64,000 nt of DNA from Stomorhina lunata (Eukaryota > Arthropoda > Insecta > Diptera > Rhiniidae): positions 97,651,998 to 97,715,997 of the forward strand of contig OW121743.1 of NCBI GenBank assembly GCA_933228675.1, in the 5' to 3' direction. Within the stretch, counting starts at the first letter, position 1, and every line of letters begins with the position of its first letter. The notes under the pieces were generated by a model. It saw nothing but the letters and a program-made list of their open reading frames with translations, was not told the origin of the DNA and ran no database searches. Positions 24,496 to 36,279 of the stretch are shown piece by piece. Position numbers and translations under genes: made by a program.

Positions 24496-24767
24496 ATATT
24501 GTATAACAATATAAAAATGAGGAAAAAATACTCACATGAATCTAAAGAATATATTAAAGTACTACAATATATAAATATATCGTTGAAAAGGGCTAAGCTT
24601 CTTCTTTCAATATCTGCTAAAACAATTGTAATCGGCTGAAATTTGTCTAAGTTATAGGATGACAAGCACATACGGGTATGAAAAATCGGTTTTTACCCAT
24701 AAATAACTCAAGATTTTTGGGATATTTTGAAAATTCCAAAAACGGATTGTTGCTCTATCCAACAGTA

Positions 24768-25528
24768 GGGTAGAAGGGGGAGCATTTGCCACTTTTTTTT
24801 AAAGTGCTCTAGGTTAATAAGTTGGGTACAAAAAAGAAGTAAAAAAATTGTTGTAATAAAGTAAATTTTTATTGCTATAAAGCTTTAATATACAAAACAA
24901 ACAAACCAAAAAATTAATTCAAGTTCATTTCACGTGGATAAATTAAACAAAACAGTAAAAAATTCAGAGATCAAAATTTAAACCATTGGGCCTCTGTTAA
25001 CATTGTACTGTGACATATTAACATTAAAAAAATTGTTAAGATGGAAGATGGAATGGACTTTGGAACCAAAATTCGATATCCTTTATAGGGATATTACGAA
25101 TGTCGGGCTCAAAAAAATGTCGACGAGTAGCTATGTTATATATGTATGGCAAATGTGCCCCAGGTAGAGTCCTTAGATGTAAAGAACAATTGTTTACATA
25201 AGAAATAGATTTATTGATAAAAACTTAAAGTATTTGTTGTCAATACCATATTGTTTATTAAACTAATGAAAAATTTCTTAGGATAACAAAAAACTAAGGA
25301 AAATATTACAAAAATACTTGTAGCAAAATATTTTTTCAGGATCTGCTAAAACAGTAAATCACGCCTGACGTTTTAAATATGAAAGCTACAGCAGTCAAAA
25401 TTTGACATATAGAATATCAATGATAAATAATTATAAAATCGATTACAGCATCAAAAAAGATAAGTTAGTTTTCAAGATAATTAGTGGTGGCAAATGCGCC
25501 CCTATGGCAAATGGTCCCCCTCCTACCC
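24768..25528. mobile_element. 761-bp MITE, TA target duplication (Tc1/mariner-like ends)
   Basis: The left end GGGTAGAAGGGGGAGCATTT matches the reverse complement of the right end (GGGTAGGAGGGGGACCATTT). TA precedes (24,766-24,767) and follows (25,529-25,530) the element. Repeat E at 23,803-23,820 shows the empty site with a single TA. A subterminal GGCAAATG(T/C)GCCCC motif occurs near both 25,147 and 25,489. No transposase ORF is present, so the element is non-autonomous. The TA duplication fits Tc1/mariner or another TA-targeting family. Confidence 0.85.
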
Positions 25529-25690
25529 TACCTACCAGAAAAATGGTATTAAATCCCAGAAACTTTTACTTCATGTTATTTATCGCAGTATATTATAATC
25601 ATTTTTTCATTATATTTAAGAGCGTTTTTGTGAATTTCAAAGCATTTAAGAGGATTTTGATGGAAAGTCTTTTATGGGAGCTATGACTAA
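25529..25690. repeat. Continuation of repeat E after the MITE
   Basis: ACCTACCAGAAAAATGGTAT and CCCAGAAACTTTTACTTCAT continue the alignment with 23,810-23,870. Confidence 0.7.
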
Positions 25691-26000
25691 ATATAGACCG
25701 ATTTTAACAAAATTGTAAACATTGGCTTTTGTCCGTATAAGCAATATATCTTGTAAGATCCATCAAAGTATACTAAAATTTGTGGTCAAAATCTCAATTT
25801 CGTCAAATAAGGATAATGGGTGGTACCCGAAATAAGTAGAAAAGCAAATAAATGGCTTTTTGAAATATAAAAGTATGTTCCGAGAAGAAAATTGTTCGGA
25901 TGCTACCCGAAAACTTTAAACGATTTTGTTTATTTTACATATTTCGTTCCAATTCCTATGAAAGTATCACTGAAAGTATTTTTTTAGGTCATGGAAATAG

Positions 26001-26244
26001 AACCATATACGGACAGCACTACTTGATAAAACCAACAAAAAAGAAAACATGTCTCCCAGTTTTGCCCTAAATCAAAATTCAGAACGGTTTATAAGATATG
26101 AGCCTGATGATCACTTTAAAAAAAAAGTAGACCCAGGCAACAAATCTTTGGGGGCCTATAAAAGGAGTGCATGGCTTAGGATAAAAAGTGCATGCGTTAG
26201 GGCAAAACTGGTCTTTTATCACTTAGTAGTGTCCGTTTGTGGTT
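26001..26244. mobile_element. Small MITE-like element with inverted ends
   Basis: The left end AACCATATACGGACAGCACTACT and subterminal CCAGTTTTGCCCTAA (26,057-26,071) mirror the right end, whose reverse complement reads AACCACAAACGGACACTACT with CCAGTTTTGCCCTAA. No clear target duplication and no ORF of its own; the 78-codon frame is incidental. Confidence 0.65.
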
Positions 26245-27175
26245 ATATTTTTTCGTGTTGCACTGTGTATGTAAGATTTAGATGACAAAAATTTTCTTTA
26301 AAATTGGGTATTTTTACGTTTTTCGTAATAAAAATATTACTAATAAATTAATTTTACTAAAATAAGGCTTACGTCATTTAAAATATTCATAGTTTTACAG
26401 TCGCCTAGAAACCGTGGTAAATTTTTGCCATTTTTCATATACAAAAAATTTTTCGAAAAATAAAAATTTTTTAATTTTGATATTAAATTTTATGATATAA
26501 ATCATAGCTGTACATTTCGGTTATTTTTATATAAAATTTTGAAAAAAATTTAATTATTTTGTTATTTAGTTTACTTACAAGGAATATAATTAAGTTAGAA
26601 TTATTTAAGATTGTTTAAAATAAAATAACAATTTGCATGTGGTTTTCTGGATTTATTATGTTAAGTTATTATTTAAAATTATTACATTTCAAATACAAAT
26701 TTTGAAATGAAATCAATATTTTTTTGTAAAAATTGAAATAATTTAAATTTGTATTCCTTTCAAAGAAATAAAATATTTCTTTATTTCATTTTATTGCTTG
26801 TAAATAAAATTAAAATTTCTTCAAAACTCCCAAAATTTTTTTATTTAAGAAAATTTAGCTTGAATAATTTTATTCACAACAAAATTTTTGGAATAATTTT
26901 AATTCAAACAAATTTTTTTGATTATTTCAAAATTTTCTGTGAACAGTTAAAATAAAATATTTGGAGAATTTATTTCAAACAAGATTTTTTGACTATTGAA
27001 AATCGTTTACAGATTTTTTAAAATAAAAAAGATTAAAAAATTAGTGAAGACGATAGTTTTTAGTGTAATGATTATAATCATAATAATGTAAACGATCTAG
27101 TGTTTGACGTGGGTAAGAAGATCGGACATAAATTTTAATTTACAAATATTTTAATCTTAGCAATTTAAGTATAGA
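26245..27175. other. Intergenic AT-rich sequence
   Basis: No gene seen. The open frame at 26,749-26,955 is Phe/Asn/Lys-rich and unsupported. Confidence 0.5.
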
Positions 27176-27345
27176 AATAATTTTATCCTTCGTCACCATG
27201 GGTGGAAAGGGTATATTGGGTTTGTGCTGCATTTCTAATGCAATAAAATATAAGTCTTACATCCATCTTTAAGTACACCAATCAACTCAGAATCACATTC
27301 TAGGTGAATTTAACGATGTTCGTCCAGCCTGCTGACAGAATATCC
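27176..27345 (-). repeat. Dispersed GGTCAAGCCCGACC repeat, inverted 3' fragment
   Basis: CACCATGGGTGGAAAGGGTATA is followed by reverse-complement matches to the tail of copies A-C (CAGCACAAAC, AGAATCACATTCTAGG, GATGTTCGTCCAGCC). Confidence 0.6.
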
Positions 27346-27554
27346 AAGTAAATTTATTATAGTTATGGTGACCATATTTTCCAACGACCAACAAAACACA
27401 TTTTTTATTATATTATATAACATTATATAATTTTGAATAGAGATTGTATCTTTAGTATTGCATTTAAGGGTGCCAACATTTGTGGTCTTAGGTATGAGCC
27501 TTAATTTTGATTCAATTTAAATTGAGGTTCGTAGCTGATCACAGTTTTTTTATA

Positions 27555-28110
27555 AAACAAGTAAAAACAACAAGTGCCGGTCAAGACCGACCATATGTTA
27601 CCTTACACTAAGGTGAAATAAGATCCAAGTAAACAAACTTGTATGAACTTTTTTTTATATTTTTTATTGCGCAATTGGTCAACCGGTCGAACACCGATTG
27701 CAACGAAATTTGGTGAAATGATTTTTATTTGTATAATAAATATTTCTTCGAAATTAAATACAAAATACACAAATTTGTGGTCAAAATTTCTATTCCGGGA
27801 ATTCAGACCAATGTGAGTTCTTCGAAATAATAGATCGATTTCAGCCAATCTCATTAAATTTTTTTGCGACCTATATTTTGATTGCGAAAATTACGGAAGA
27901 TCCCAATACTTTTTGGACAAAATCGTAATGTATTCCTTAATGTGAAATTAAAAAAAAACTACTTCATTTCGATACCCTTTACTACTAAGGTTGAATATGG
28001 ATCAAAAACTTTACAGATTTTTCTTAAAGCTTAAATACATACATATCACCCACCTAGATGGAGTGTTAAATCGACTCGAGATGGTGAAAAATATAAAAAT
28101 TAGCACAGAT
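27555..28110 (+). repeat. Dispersed GGTCAAGCCCGACC repeat, diverged copy D
   Basis: AACAAGTGCCGGTCAAGACCGACCATATG and TCAAAATTTCTATTCCGGGAATTC align with copies A-C. GATACCCTTTACTACTAAGG near 27,969 suggests a second, overlapping copy. Confidence 0.6.
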
Positions 28111-29205
28111 ATGTATCTTCGAATTTATTAAAATTTGTAACGTTATTGGTCCATATCATATAACCATAGATGTGACTATAGAATTATATTACTAATAGGA
28201 TTATCTTACTCGCTTATACATAAGTTTGTAATGCATAGAAATATGTGTACATTGTAATCACGATGATATTGACTAAAGTTAGCAAGGATCTTTGTTTTGG
28301 AACTAGGATTATCTATCGGATATAAGATATATCGGCCAATTGAACACAAGACCATGGTTTAACGAAATCAAGTTTTATACTAATGTATACCTAAGAAAAA
28401 AGTATCTTAGGATGTGGAACGTAGTTTTTTAATACGGAAACCAATTTTCGCTTGTATTATGTTTTGCTTTACTATTATGTGTATTGAGAGTAGTTTAGTT
28501 TTTGTTATTATTATCTTTTGTTTTATTTTTCAAATCTCAAAATAAATAAATTTATTTATATTAAATGTTTGAAGATTCAAAAAATTCTTTAATATTGTAT
28601 GAAATAAATTTTATTCTTCATTTTTTGGTTTGAATAAAATTAATCAAGACAAAAAGTTTGAAATAAATAAAAAATTTTAATATTTTAAAAATTTTGTTTG
28701 AAATAAAATTGTTGGAAAAATATGAAATTTTTCAATATTTGAATAAAAAAATATCAAATATTATTCTTGCTAGTATTATTCAAATATATTAAATTTTGAT
28801 ATTTTTGTTTAGAATGAAGAATATTGAATTCAAAAATTTTCAAATAATTTTCTGAAAATTTTATTTCTATTAAGAATAATAATTTATACTTTAATTTAAT
28901 TTCTTTTAGAAGGAATAAATCAAGCAAATAATTTAATTTAAAATTCATGAAATAGAATAACAATTATTCATATTAAGTAACAAATAATTGATATAATTCA
29001 AAAAGTAGTTTTATTTTTTATTTTAATCACACTATACAGCTATGATATAAATTATTTAAATTTAATCATATAAATAATTTTAGGTAAATATTCTAAAAAT
29101 ATAAAATCCCTTATCATGGGGTATACAAATAAAAGTAAAAGTTCATTGTTTTGCTCTTTACTACTAAATTTTATTAATTATTAAAATAAACCCAAAACTA
29201 ATACA
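28111..29205. other. Intergenic AT-rich sequence
   Basis: No supported gene. Contains stretches rich in AAATTTTGAATAAAA but no regular array. Confidence 0.5.
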
Positions 29206-29213
29206 CGAATCAT

Positions 29214-29630
29214 TCATTTATCTTTCAGAGTCAGCCCCAATTCCTTTCTACTTGCCGCATTCTGAGCTTGCAAAATTTTCAGATACCCTCTTAATTCTTC
29301 AATGGTTTGTCTTCTTTTCTCCATAACTTCATTTTTCTTCTTAATGAAATTCTCTCTGATTTCTCTGTCCTCTAGATATTCGTGAATTTTTTCACGTCTC
29401 CTTTCGTTCGACTGATATTGATTGTCGATTAATTGTTTCATCTGCTGGATTTCCATATTTTGTTGTTCAATTTTTGTATTCCAATTGTTAATATCGCTAT
29501 TAGTTTCCATTGATGTCAAGGCAGTGTCAACAGGTTTTAGAATAGTTATTAAAGAATTATTAGTATTTATTGGAGTAGCTTTAGCTAAAGTAATAGCTAG
29601 TAAGGAAGCGATAAAGAAAACTAGTTTCAT
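29214..29630 (-). CDS. Small secreted coiled-coil protein
   Basis: Starting at the Met at 29,630 gives 138 aa. This is preferred over an upstream in-frame Met (29,663) because MKLVFFIASLLAITLAKA is then a standard signal peptide at the N-terminus. The mature part is charged and helix-prone: an Asn/Thr-rich start, then a coiled coil with many Gln, Glu, Arg and Lys (IEQQNMEIQQMKQLIDNQYQ, KKKNEVMEKRRQTIEELRGY). No Cys in the mature part and no known domain. TATAAATA lies at 29,712-29,705 on this strand. It has the same orientation and general design (signal peptide plus basic/Gln-rich helix) as the two glue-like genes and the gene at 32,002, so it may be a diverged member of the cluster. Function unknown. 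Confidence 0.75.
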   Translation of the reverse strand: MKLVFFIASLLAITLAKATPINTNNSLITILKPVDTALTSMETNSDINNWNTKIEQQNMEIQQMKQLIDNQYQSNERRREKIHEYLEDREIRENFIKKKNEVMEKRRQTIEELRGYLKILQAQNAASRKELGLTLKDK

Positions 29631-29704
29631 TTTAATAGATCTTATCTGTAATGAAAATATCACCCGCTAATAAAAATTGTTTATTTAAAAAAATGCGATA
29701 CCCG

Positions 29705-29712
29705 TATTTATA
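29705..29712 (-). promoter_or_regulatory. TATA box of the 29.2 kb secreted gene
   Basis: TATAAATA on the minus strand, about 75 nt before the preferred start codon. Confidence 0.5.
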
Positions 29713-30049
29713 TTTCGATTGTGACAGTAACAACTACATAAACAGTTTTAGTGAAAAAAATTTTAAATATTTTATTATATTTGTTTTTAAAAGTACATTT
29801 ACTAATACATAGATGGCGCTAATAACATTAGGTACATATGATTCCAAGCTTCAAAATTAGACAAATTTGGCTGTAGGCCTATTAGTTTGTAAGATATAGT
29901 ATTTTAAGTATGACCTCTATTGTCCTGTTATTGGATCTGTTCTATAGTAACAAAACAGAATTTTCTACTGTAGATGAAACGCGGCTTCAATCTGGCTTCC
30001 AATGGACTGCCAGCTAGAGTGTCATTATTAGGGCATTTAAAGGATGAAC

Positions 30050-31300
30050 ATTTTTTTCATAAATTTTTCTATCGAAAATTTTGTTATCAAAAATTTTTAT
30101 ATCGGAAATTTTTTTATCAAATATTTTTCTATTAAAAATTTTTTTGTCAAACATTTTTCTATAGAAATTTTTTTTTATCATAAATTTTTTATCAAAAATG
30201 ATTCTATAGAAATTTTTTTATTAAAAATTGTTTTATAGAAAATTTTTTTTATCAAAAATTTTTCTATAGAAAATCTTTTTATCCAAAATGTTTCTGTAGA
30301 AAATTTTTTTATAAAAATTTTTTTTACCAAAAATTTTTCAATTGAAAATTTTTTATCATTTTGCTATAGAAAATTTAGTTTTTCAAAATTTTTCTATAGA
30401 AATTTTTTAATCCAAAATTTTTCTATAGAAATCTTTTTTATCAAAAATTTTTCTATAGAAAAATTTTTTATATAAAAAACTTTTTTTTTCTATAAAATTT
30501 TTTAATTAATTAACAAAAATTTTTCTATAGAAAATTGTTTTAACAAAATTTTTTCTATAAAAAATTTTTTTATCAAAATTTTTCTATAGAAAAATTTTTT
30601 TTTATCAAAATTGTTCTATAGGAATTTATTTTTATCAAACATTTTTCTATAGAAAATTTTTTATCAAAAATTTCTCTATAGAAAATTTTTTTATCAAAAA
30701 TTTTTCTATAGACAATCTTTTTATCAAAATTTTTTCTAAAGAAAATTTTGTTATCAATAATTTTTCTATGGAAAATTTGTTATCAAAAATGTTTCTATCA
30801 ATAATTTTTCTATAAAAATTTTTTTATCCAAAAATTTTTCTATAGAAAAATTTTTGTATACAAAATTTTTCTTTAGAAAAAAATTTTTATCTAAATTTTT
30901 TTTAAGAAAATTTTTCCATAGAAAAATATTTTATCGAAAATTTTACAGAAAAATTTTTTTATCTAAAAATTTTCTCTTTTTCTATAGAAAATTGTTTTAA
31001 CCAAAAAAAAAATTTTTTATCAAAAATATTTCTATCGAAAATTTTTCTATAGAAAAATATTTTGATCCAAAATTTTTCTTTAGAAAACAATTTTTATCAA
31101 AAAATTTTTTTTGAGAAAATTTTTCGATAGAATAATAGTTTTATCAAAAATTTTTACAGAAGAATATTTTGATCGAAAAATGTTCTATTAAAAAAATATT
31201 TTTTTTAATTTTCCGAAAAAAAATATTTTTTTGAAAATTTTTCAATAAAAAAATATTTGTATTGAAAATATCTATAAAATATATTTTTATCCAAAAAATA
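30050..31300. repeat. CTATAG repeat array, TTTATCAAAAA variant
   Basis: Units near 30 bp with TTTTTCTATAGAAAATTTTTTTATCAAAAA halves, degenerate, turning to TTATCGAAAA forms at the right end. Confidence 0.88.
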
Positions 31301-31430
31301 AAAAAAATCTAAAATTGTTTAATATTATAATTTATTTCTGTTTTGAAAAATATTCCCAATACGGTTGCATTTATTTCAAGCAATGTTTATAAAAAAATAT
31401 TGTCGTGGCAACATTGTTCGAGATTATATT

Positions 31431-31461
31431 ACTTTGTTCTCTAGATTCTAGAGAACAAAGT
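31431..31461. repeat. 31-nt near-perfect palindrome
   Basis: Arm ACTTTGTTCTCTAGA, a single T, then the exact reverse complement. A further partial copy (CTAGAGTCTAGAAC) follows directly. Confidence 0.9.
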
Positions 31462-32001
31462 CTAGAGTCTAGAACCATGTATTTTGTTGCTATAAATTGA
31501 ATTTTGATTTTGTGTATTGCACTAACCGACTCTGTTAACAGCCAAGTTCCAGCTGAATGATTTTAATACTAATTTTCACGAGTTTCATTTGTGATCGTGG
31601 TATTTACGAATATTACTAAAATTCTTCGGCTTCTGGTGGAATGGACAGGGTACCTACGCCTGCATATAAGGTTCACTACATTAAAATATTATTTGTCAAA
31701 TGTTTTCTGAAAGTTAAATAATTGCATTTAAACTTAAGACAAACAAACAGATATCTTAGATATCAAATTTTATTAAACTTTTTGCAAAATAAATTATTTT
31801 GAAAATTTAAACTATTTAATGTAACACAAAGTGTTGACATAGCGACACAGGGTTCAAGTTTTACTACAGGGCAAAGAAAACAAAAATATTAGTTATATTA
31901 AAAATATATATTTATTGTAAAATAACAGGTTTGTTGTTAAGTATTTTGGATCTATTTAAATGTTTTAGATAAATTTTGAAATATTTAAATATTATATTCG
32001 G
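31462..32001. other. Intergenic sequence
   Basis: No gene seen. Segments near 31,660-31,810 (AGGTTCACTA, TGTTTTCTGAAAG, AACAAACAGATAT, TTTATTAAACTTTTTGC) resemble 23,400-23,560, so a diverged dispersed repeat may be present. Confidence 0.45.
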
Positions 32002-32568
32002 TCATAATTTATCATTCGTGCCAGCTTTTAACATCCTTTCCTGATGTTTCATTTTACTCAATCTTTTTCTTACCGCTAAAGCACGTTTTATTTCAAAATA
32101 TATATTCTTCAAATTCCTATCTTGAATTTTATAACTCTCGTCTTGTTTTTTGATAAACGCGAATTGTTTTTCACGAAACTTTTCCTGCTTAGCAATAACA
32201 GCCCTTTGATTTTTTTCAATTTTTCTTTGCCTTTTCAATTTGGCTGCTTGTTTTTGCATTATCGAATCTTGACGTTTTAATACCACGAATTCTTCACTTG
32301 TAAGAAGTTCTCTTTTGTTGTCAGCTTCAGATGTTGTGATACCAGCCTTTACACTAATTTCAGAAATGTGGAAATATATTTTTGCAAATGTATCGTCTTC
32401 TTTGTGTATTGAGCTAAAAGCTGTATCTGGGGAATTTCTAGTACTTATTGTAGTTTTATTGGTGAGGTTCGAGTTGCTAGATATTGCAGTTGATATCGAA
32501 AATGCTATAGCTTCAACAACTAAAGCTGATATTAATATAAGCAAAAAAATACAAGAAAAAATGTTCAT
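32002..32568 (-). CDS. Secreted Lys/Gln-rich coiled-coil protein
   Basis: A single exon encodes 188 aa. Residues 1-20 are a signal peptide (MNIFSCIFLLILISALVVEA). A Ser/Thr/Asn-rich segment (to ~55) with candidate N-glycosylation sites (NLT, NKT) follows. From ~98 there is a long basic helix in which KRQ, KQ and RKQF-type motifs recur every 7-11 residues (LKRQDSIMQKQAAKLKRQRK; IAKQEKFREKQFAFIKKQDE). The recurrence resembles the RKQ-rich tails of the glue-like proteins at 17,800 and 21,965, and all share strand and signal peptide. No Cys in the mature part, no known domain and no identified orthologue. Function unknown; a structural secreted protein is the simplest inference. Confidence 0.75.
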   Translation of the reverse strand: MNIFSCIFLLILISALVVEAIAFSISTAISSNSNLTNKTTISTRNSPDTAFSSIHKEDDTFAKIYFHISEISVKAGITTSEADNKRELLTSEEFVVLKRQDSIMQKQAAKLKRQRKIEKNQRAVIAKQEKFREKQFAFIKKQDESYKIQDRNLKNIYFEIKRALAVRKRLSKMKHQERMLKAGTNDKL

Positions 32569-32799
32569 ATTTCTGTTTAAGTTAACAAATTTAAGCCGAA
32601 GAATTGATCTTGATCTTTTTACATTTTACACGATGTATGGAAATTTAAAAGAATATAAAAGTAGACGTTATTTTAAGTATTTAATGAAATTTTTATAAAT
32701 ATGTTAAATATTTATTTAATTCATTCGTAAATATTTTCTATTTAAGTTTACATTTGTTTAAATATCGAAGGTGAGTTACTAAATATTTTATTTAGAGAA

Positions 32800-35110
32800 A
32801 AATTTATCACAAAAAAAAAACATTATAATGTGTAGAAAAATTTCTTTATACAATTTTTTATATAGAAAAATTTTCATTATAAAAATGTTTCTATAGAAAA
32901 ATTTTCATTACAAAAATAATTCTTTAGAAAAATTTTCATTATAAAAATTTTTCTATATTCTATGTTTTTATAAATTTTTTTCTATAGAAAAAATTTCATT
33001 ATAAAATTGTTCCTATAGATAAAATTTCATTATAAAATTTTTTCTATAGAAAAAATTTCATTATAAAATTTTTCCTATAGATAAAATAAAATAAAAAAAA
33101 ATTCATTACAAAATTTTTTCTATACAAAAAATTTCATTATAAAATTTTTTCTATACAAAAAATTTCGTTATAAAATTTTTTCTATACAAAAAATTTCATT
33201 ATAAAATTTTTTCTATAGAGAAAATTTTTTTATAAGTTTTTTTTTCTATAGAAATAATTTCATTAAAAATTTGTTTCTATGGAAAACATTTCATTATAAA
33301 ATTTTTTCTATAGAAATGAAATTTTTTCTATAGAAAAATTTAGATTATAAAATTTTTGCTATAGAACATTTTTCTAAAAAAAAAAATTTCATTATAAAAT
33401 TTTTTCTATAGAAAAATGTTCATCATAAAATTTTATCTATAGAAAATTTTTCAGTACAAAACTTTTTCTATAGCAAAATTCATTTTAAAATTTTTTCCAT
33501 AAAAAAATTTTATTACAAAATTTTTTTATGGCAAATTTTTTTTTGAAAATTTTTTTCTTTAAAAAAATTTTCTTATAAAAGTTTTTCTATAGAAAAATTT
33601 TCATTATACATTTTTTCCTACAGAAAAATTTTATTATACATTTTTTTCTACAGAAAAATTATTATTATAAATTTTTTTGTTTCATTAATAATTTTTTTTT
33701 TTAAATATTTCTATAGAAAAATTTTCAATTTAAAATTTTTTCTTAAAAAAAAATTTCAGTATAAAATTTTTTTTATAGAAAAATTTTCATTATAAATTTT
33801 TTTTATAGAAAAATTTTCATTATAAATTTTTTTTATAGAAAAATTTTCATTATAAATTTTTTTTATAGAAAAATTTTCATTATAAAACTTTTTCTTTAAA
33901 AAAATTACTATTATAAATAAAAAATATCTTGTATGGAAAAAAATGTATCTTAAATTTTTTGGTATAGAAATATTTTCATTATGAATTTTTTTCTATAGAA
34001 AAAATATAAAATTTTTTCTATAGAAAAATATTAAAATTTTTTCTATAGAAAAATTTACATAATAAAATTTTATCTATATAAAATTTTTCTTTATAAAATC
34101 TTTTCTAAAGAAATTTTTTCTAAATAAAAATTTACAATGTCAAATTTTTTTTAATGAAAAATTTTTATTATAAAATTTTTTCTATAAAAAAAATTTACTA
34201 TTATAAATTTTTTTTCTATAAAAAATATTTTGTATTGAAAAATTTTTATTTGAAAATTTTTTGTATAGAAACATTTTCATTTTGAATTCTTTTCTATAGA
34301 AAAAATATAAAACTTTTTCTATAGAAAAAATATAAAACTTTTTCTATAGAAAAAATATAAAACTTTTTCTATAGAAAAAATATAAAACTTTTTCTATAGA
34401 AAAAATATAAAACTTTTTCTATAGAAAAAATATAAAACTTTTTCTATAGAAAAAATATAAAACTTTTTCTATAGAAAAAATATAAAACTTTTTCTATAGA
34501 AAAATTATAAAAATTTTTCTATAGAAAAATTATAAAAATTTTTCTATAGAAAAATTATAAAATTTTTTCTATAGAAAAATTATAAAATTTTTTCTATAGA
34601 AAAATGATATAATTTTTTCTATAGAAAAATTATAAAATGTTTTCTATAGAAAAATTTTCATAATAAAATTTTGTCTATAGAAAAATTTTATATAAAAAAA
34701 TTTTCATAATAAAATTTTTAGATATAAAATTGTTTCCATAGAAAAGTTTAAGATATAAAATATTTTCTATAGAAAATTTTTGGATATAATGAACTTTAAT
34801 TGTACAATTTTTTCTATAAAAAATTCTTTCTATATAAAATTTTATCTATTGGAAATTTTTTCTATAGAAAAATGTTCATGATGAAATTATGTTTATTTAA
34901 TAATGTTAATTTCTATAGAAACATTTTTGAAATAAATCTTTTCTATAGAAAAATTTTTGAAATAAATCTTTTCTATAGAAAAATTTTTTTCTATAAAAGA
35001 TTTTTGACAAAATTTTTTCTATAGAAAAATTTTCGATATTAAATTTTTTCTATAAAAAATTTTTCGGTATATAGAAAATTTTTCGGTATATAGAAAATTT
35101 TTCGACATTA
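32800..35110. repeat. CTATAG repeat array upstream of tsg 3' end
   Basis: Several blocks with different variants: CATTATAAAATTTTTTCTATAG units (about 32,880-33,900, ~30 bp) and a uniform run of about nine 25-bp units at 34,300-34,500 (AAAAAATATAAAACTTTTTCTATAG phase). TTTTCGGTATATAG units lie at the right end. Confidence 0.9.
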
Positions 35111-35356
35111 AAATTAAAAAGAAATATAACTTGATACACATTAAAAAATACAATTAAATTAATTTGGGTTCAATATTTATTTATATTATTTACTAAGACA
35201 TTTTTTAGTTAAATACATTTTTAAATCTATATAACACTGGTCTTAATCATACAACTAGTACACAGATTTTAACTTATACTAAAATCCAATATTTACAAAT
35301 TTACACACAATATTCTATTTTCTTAAATTTTTTTCTGTTGTTTTGTTCCATATTTT

Positions 35357-36219
35357 TTAATTATAATTCATTTCATCTTCACCATAATCCCAAGACATAT
35401 CATCCTCATTTTCCCCAGCATAATCAGCATCATCATCCATATTTTCACCATTTAACTCTTCTTCGTCCTCCTCATCTTCGGGACAAGCAGTGCAACGACT
35501 TTCATTGATGCCATAATTGTAGCAGTTGGCACCAACGCATTCACAGCAGCCATCATGAAACCAGCGAAAGCTATTTGAACCCTATAACATAGAAACAGAT
35601 AATAGAGAATAACAAAGAAATTTAGTTTTTTGAAAAAAGTAACGACTTTTTATATTCAATATCTGCTTACCATGCTCTCGCAATACTGCAAGCACTTTTT
35701 ATTGGTGGTACAACTATTTAAATAAATTACAGTGCAATTGACGGTTGAGGTCATTTGTTTGTGGCCAAAAGCATCCTCATCGATATCATCACCAAAACCA
35801 AATGATCCTGTGGCCATGTTATAGTGACGCTGTAAACTATTGCGCATGGGAAAGCGTATGGTCGACCATTGATCCTCGTCTTCCTCGGCTGTTAGAGTAT
35901 CGAACAGTTCTGGTACACCCTCGAAATCACCAATTTGTGATTTTGGCGCCAAGGCACTTAAAGTGTCATTGTGCTTGGGACACATATCCAAACAGCTGCA
36001 GCACTCAGTATACAAGTCTCCCAAACAATTAAGACAATCCTTGCAACAATAACAATCGGAAAGTTTGCATTGACAACTTTGTGTCAGAAGACACTTGGAG
36101 ACCACTGAACCACATACGAATTCATTGCAGCCATCGCCCTTAACGCTGGGACTTAATACCAGGACACAAAGGACTACGAAGGAGTATAACAAATACTTGA
36201 CAAACACTAATGTACACAT
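35357..36219 (-). CDS. tsg: Twisted gastrulation (Tsg), BMP-binding secreted protein, two coding exons
   Basis: Coding exons 36,219-35,671 and 35,581-35,357 have GT-AG borders in phase 0 and give 257 aa. The chosen Met starts the signal peptide MCTLVFVKYLLYSFVVLCVL; in-frame Mets upstream (to 36,279) would only bury it. The mature protein opens with the Cys-rich Tsg domain (CNEFVCGSVVSKC, CQCKLSDCYCCKDC, CCSCLDMC). A variable spacer follows, then the C-terminal Cys-rich block that crosses the intron (CTVIYLNSCTTNKKCLQYCESM, then WFHDGCCECVGANCYNYG) and an acidic tail (EDEEDEEE). Length is close to Drosophila Tsg (about 250 aa). In flies Tsg binds Dpp/Scw with Sog extracellularly to shape the dorsal BMP gradient. 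An AATAAA on this strand lies at 35,181-35,176. gd lies 22 kb upstream, agreeing with the Drosophila neighbourhood. Confidence 0.96.
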
Positions 36220-36279
36220 TTCAATTAGTTTGTTTAACAAGACACTGTAAGCAGCAAAAAACAATTTCATTAGCAACAA

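Noticed and set aside
26049..26285. 78-codon frame within the small MITE
   Set aside because: It spans the inverted ends and flank, so it is a by-product of the element.
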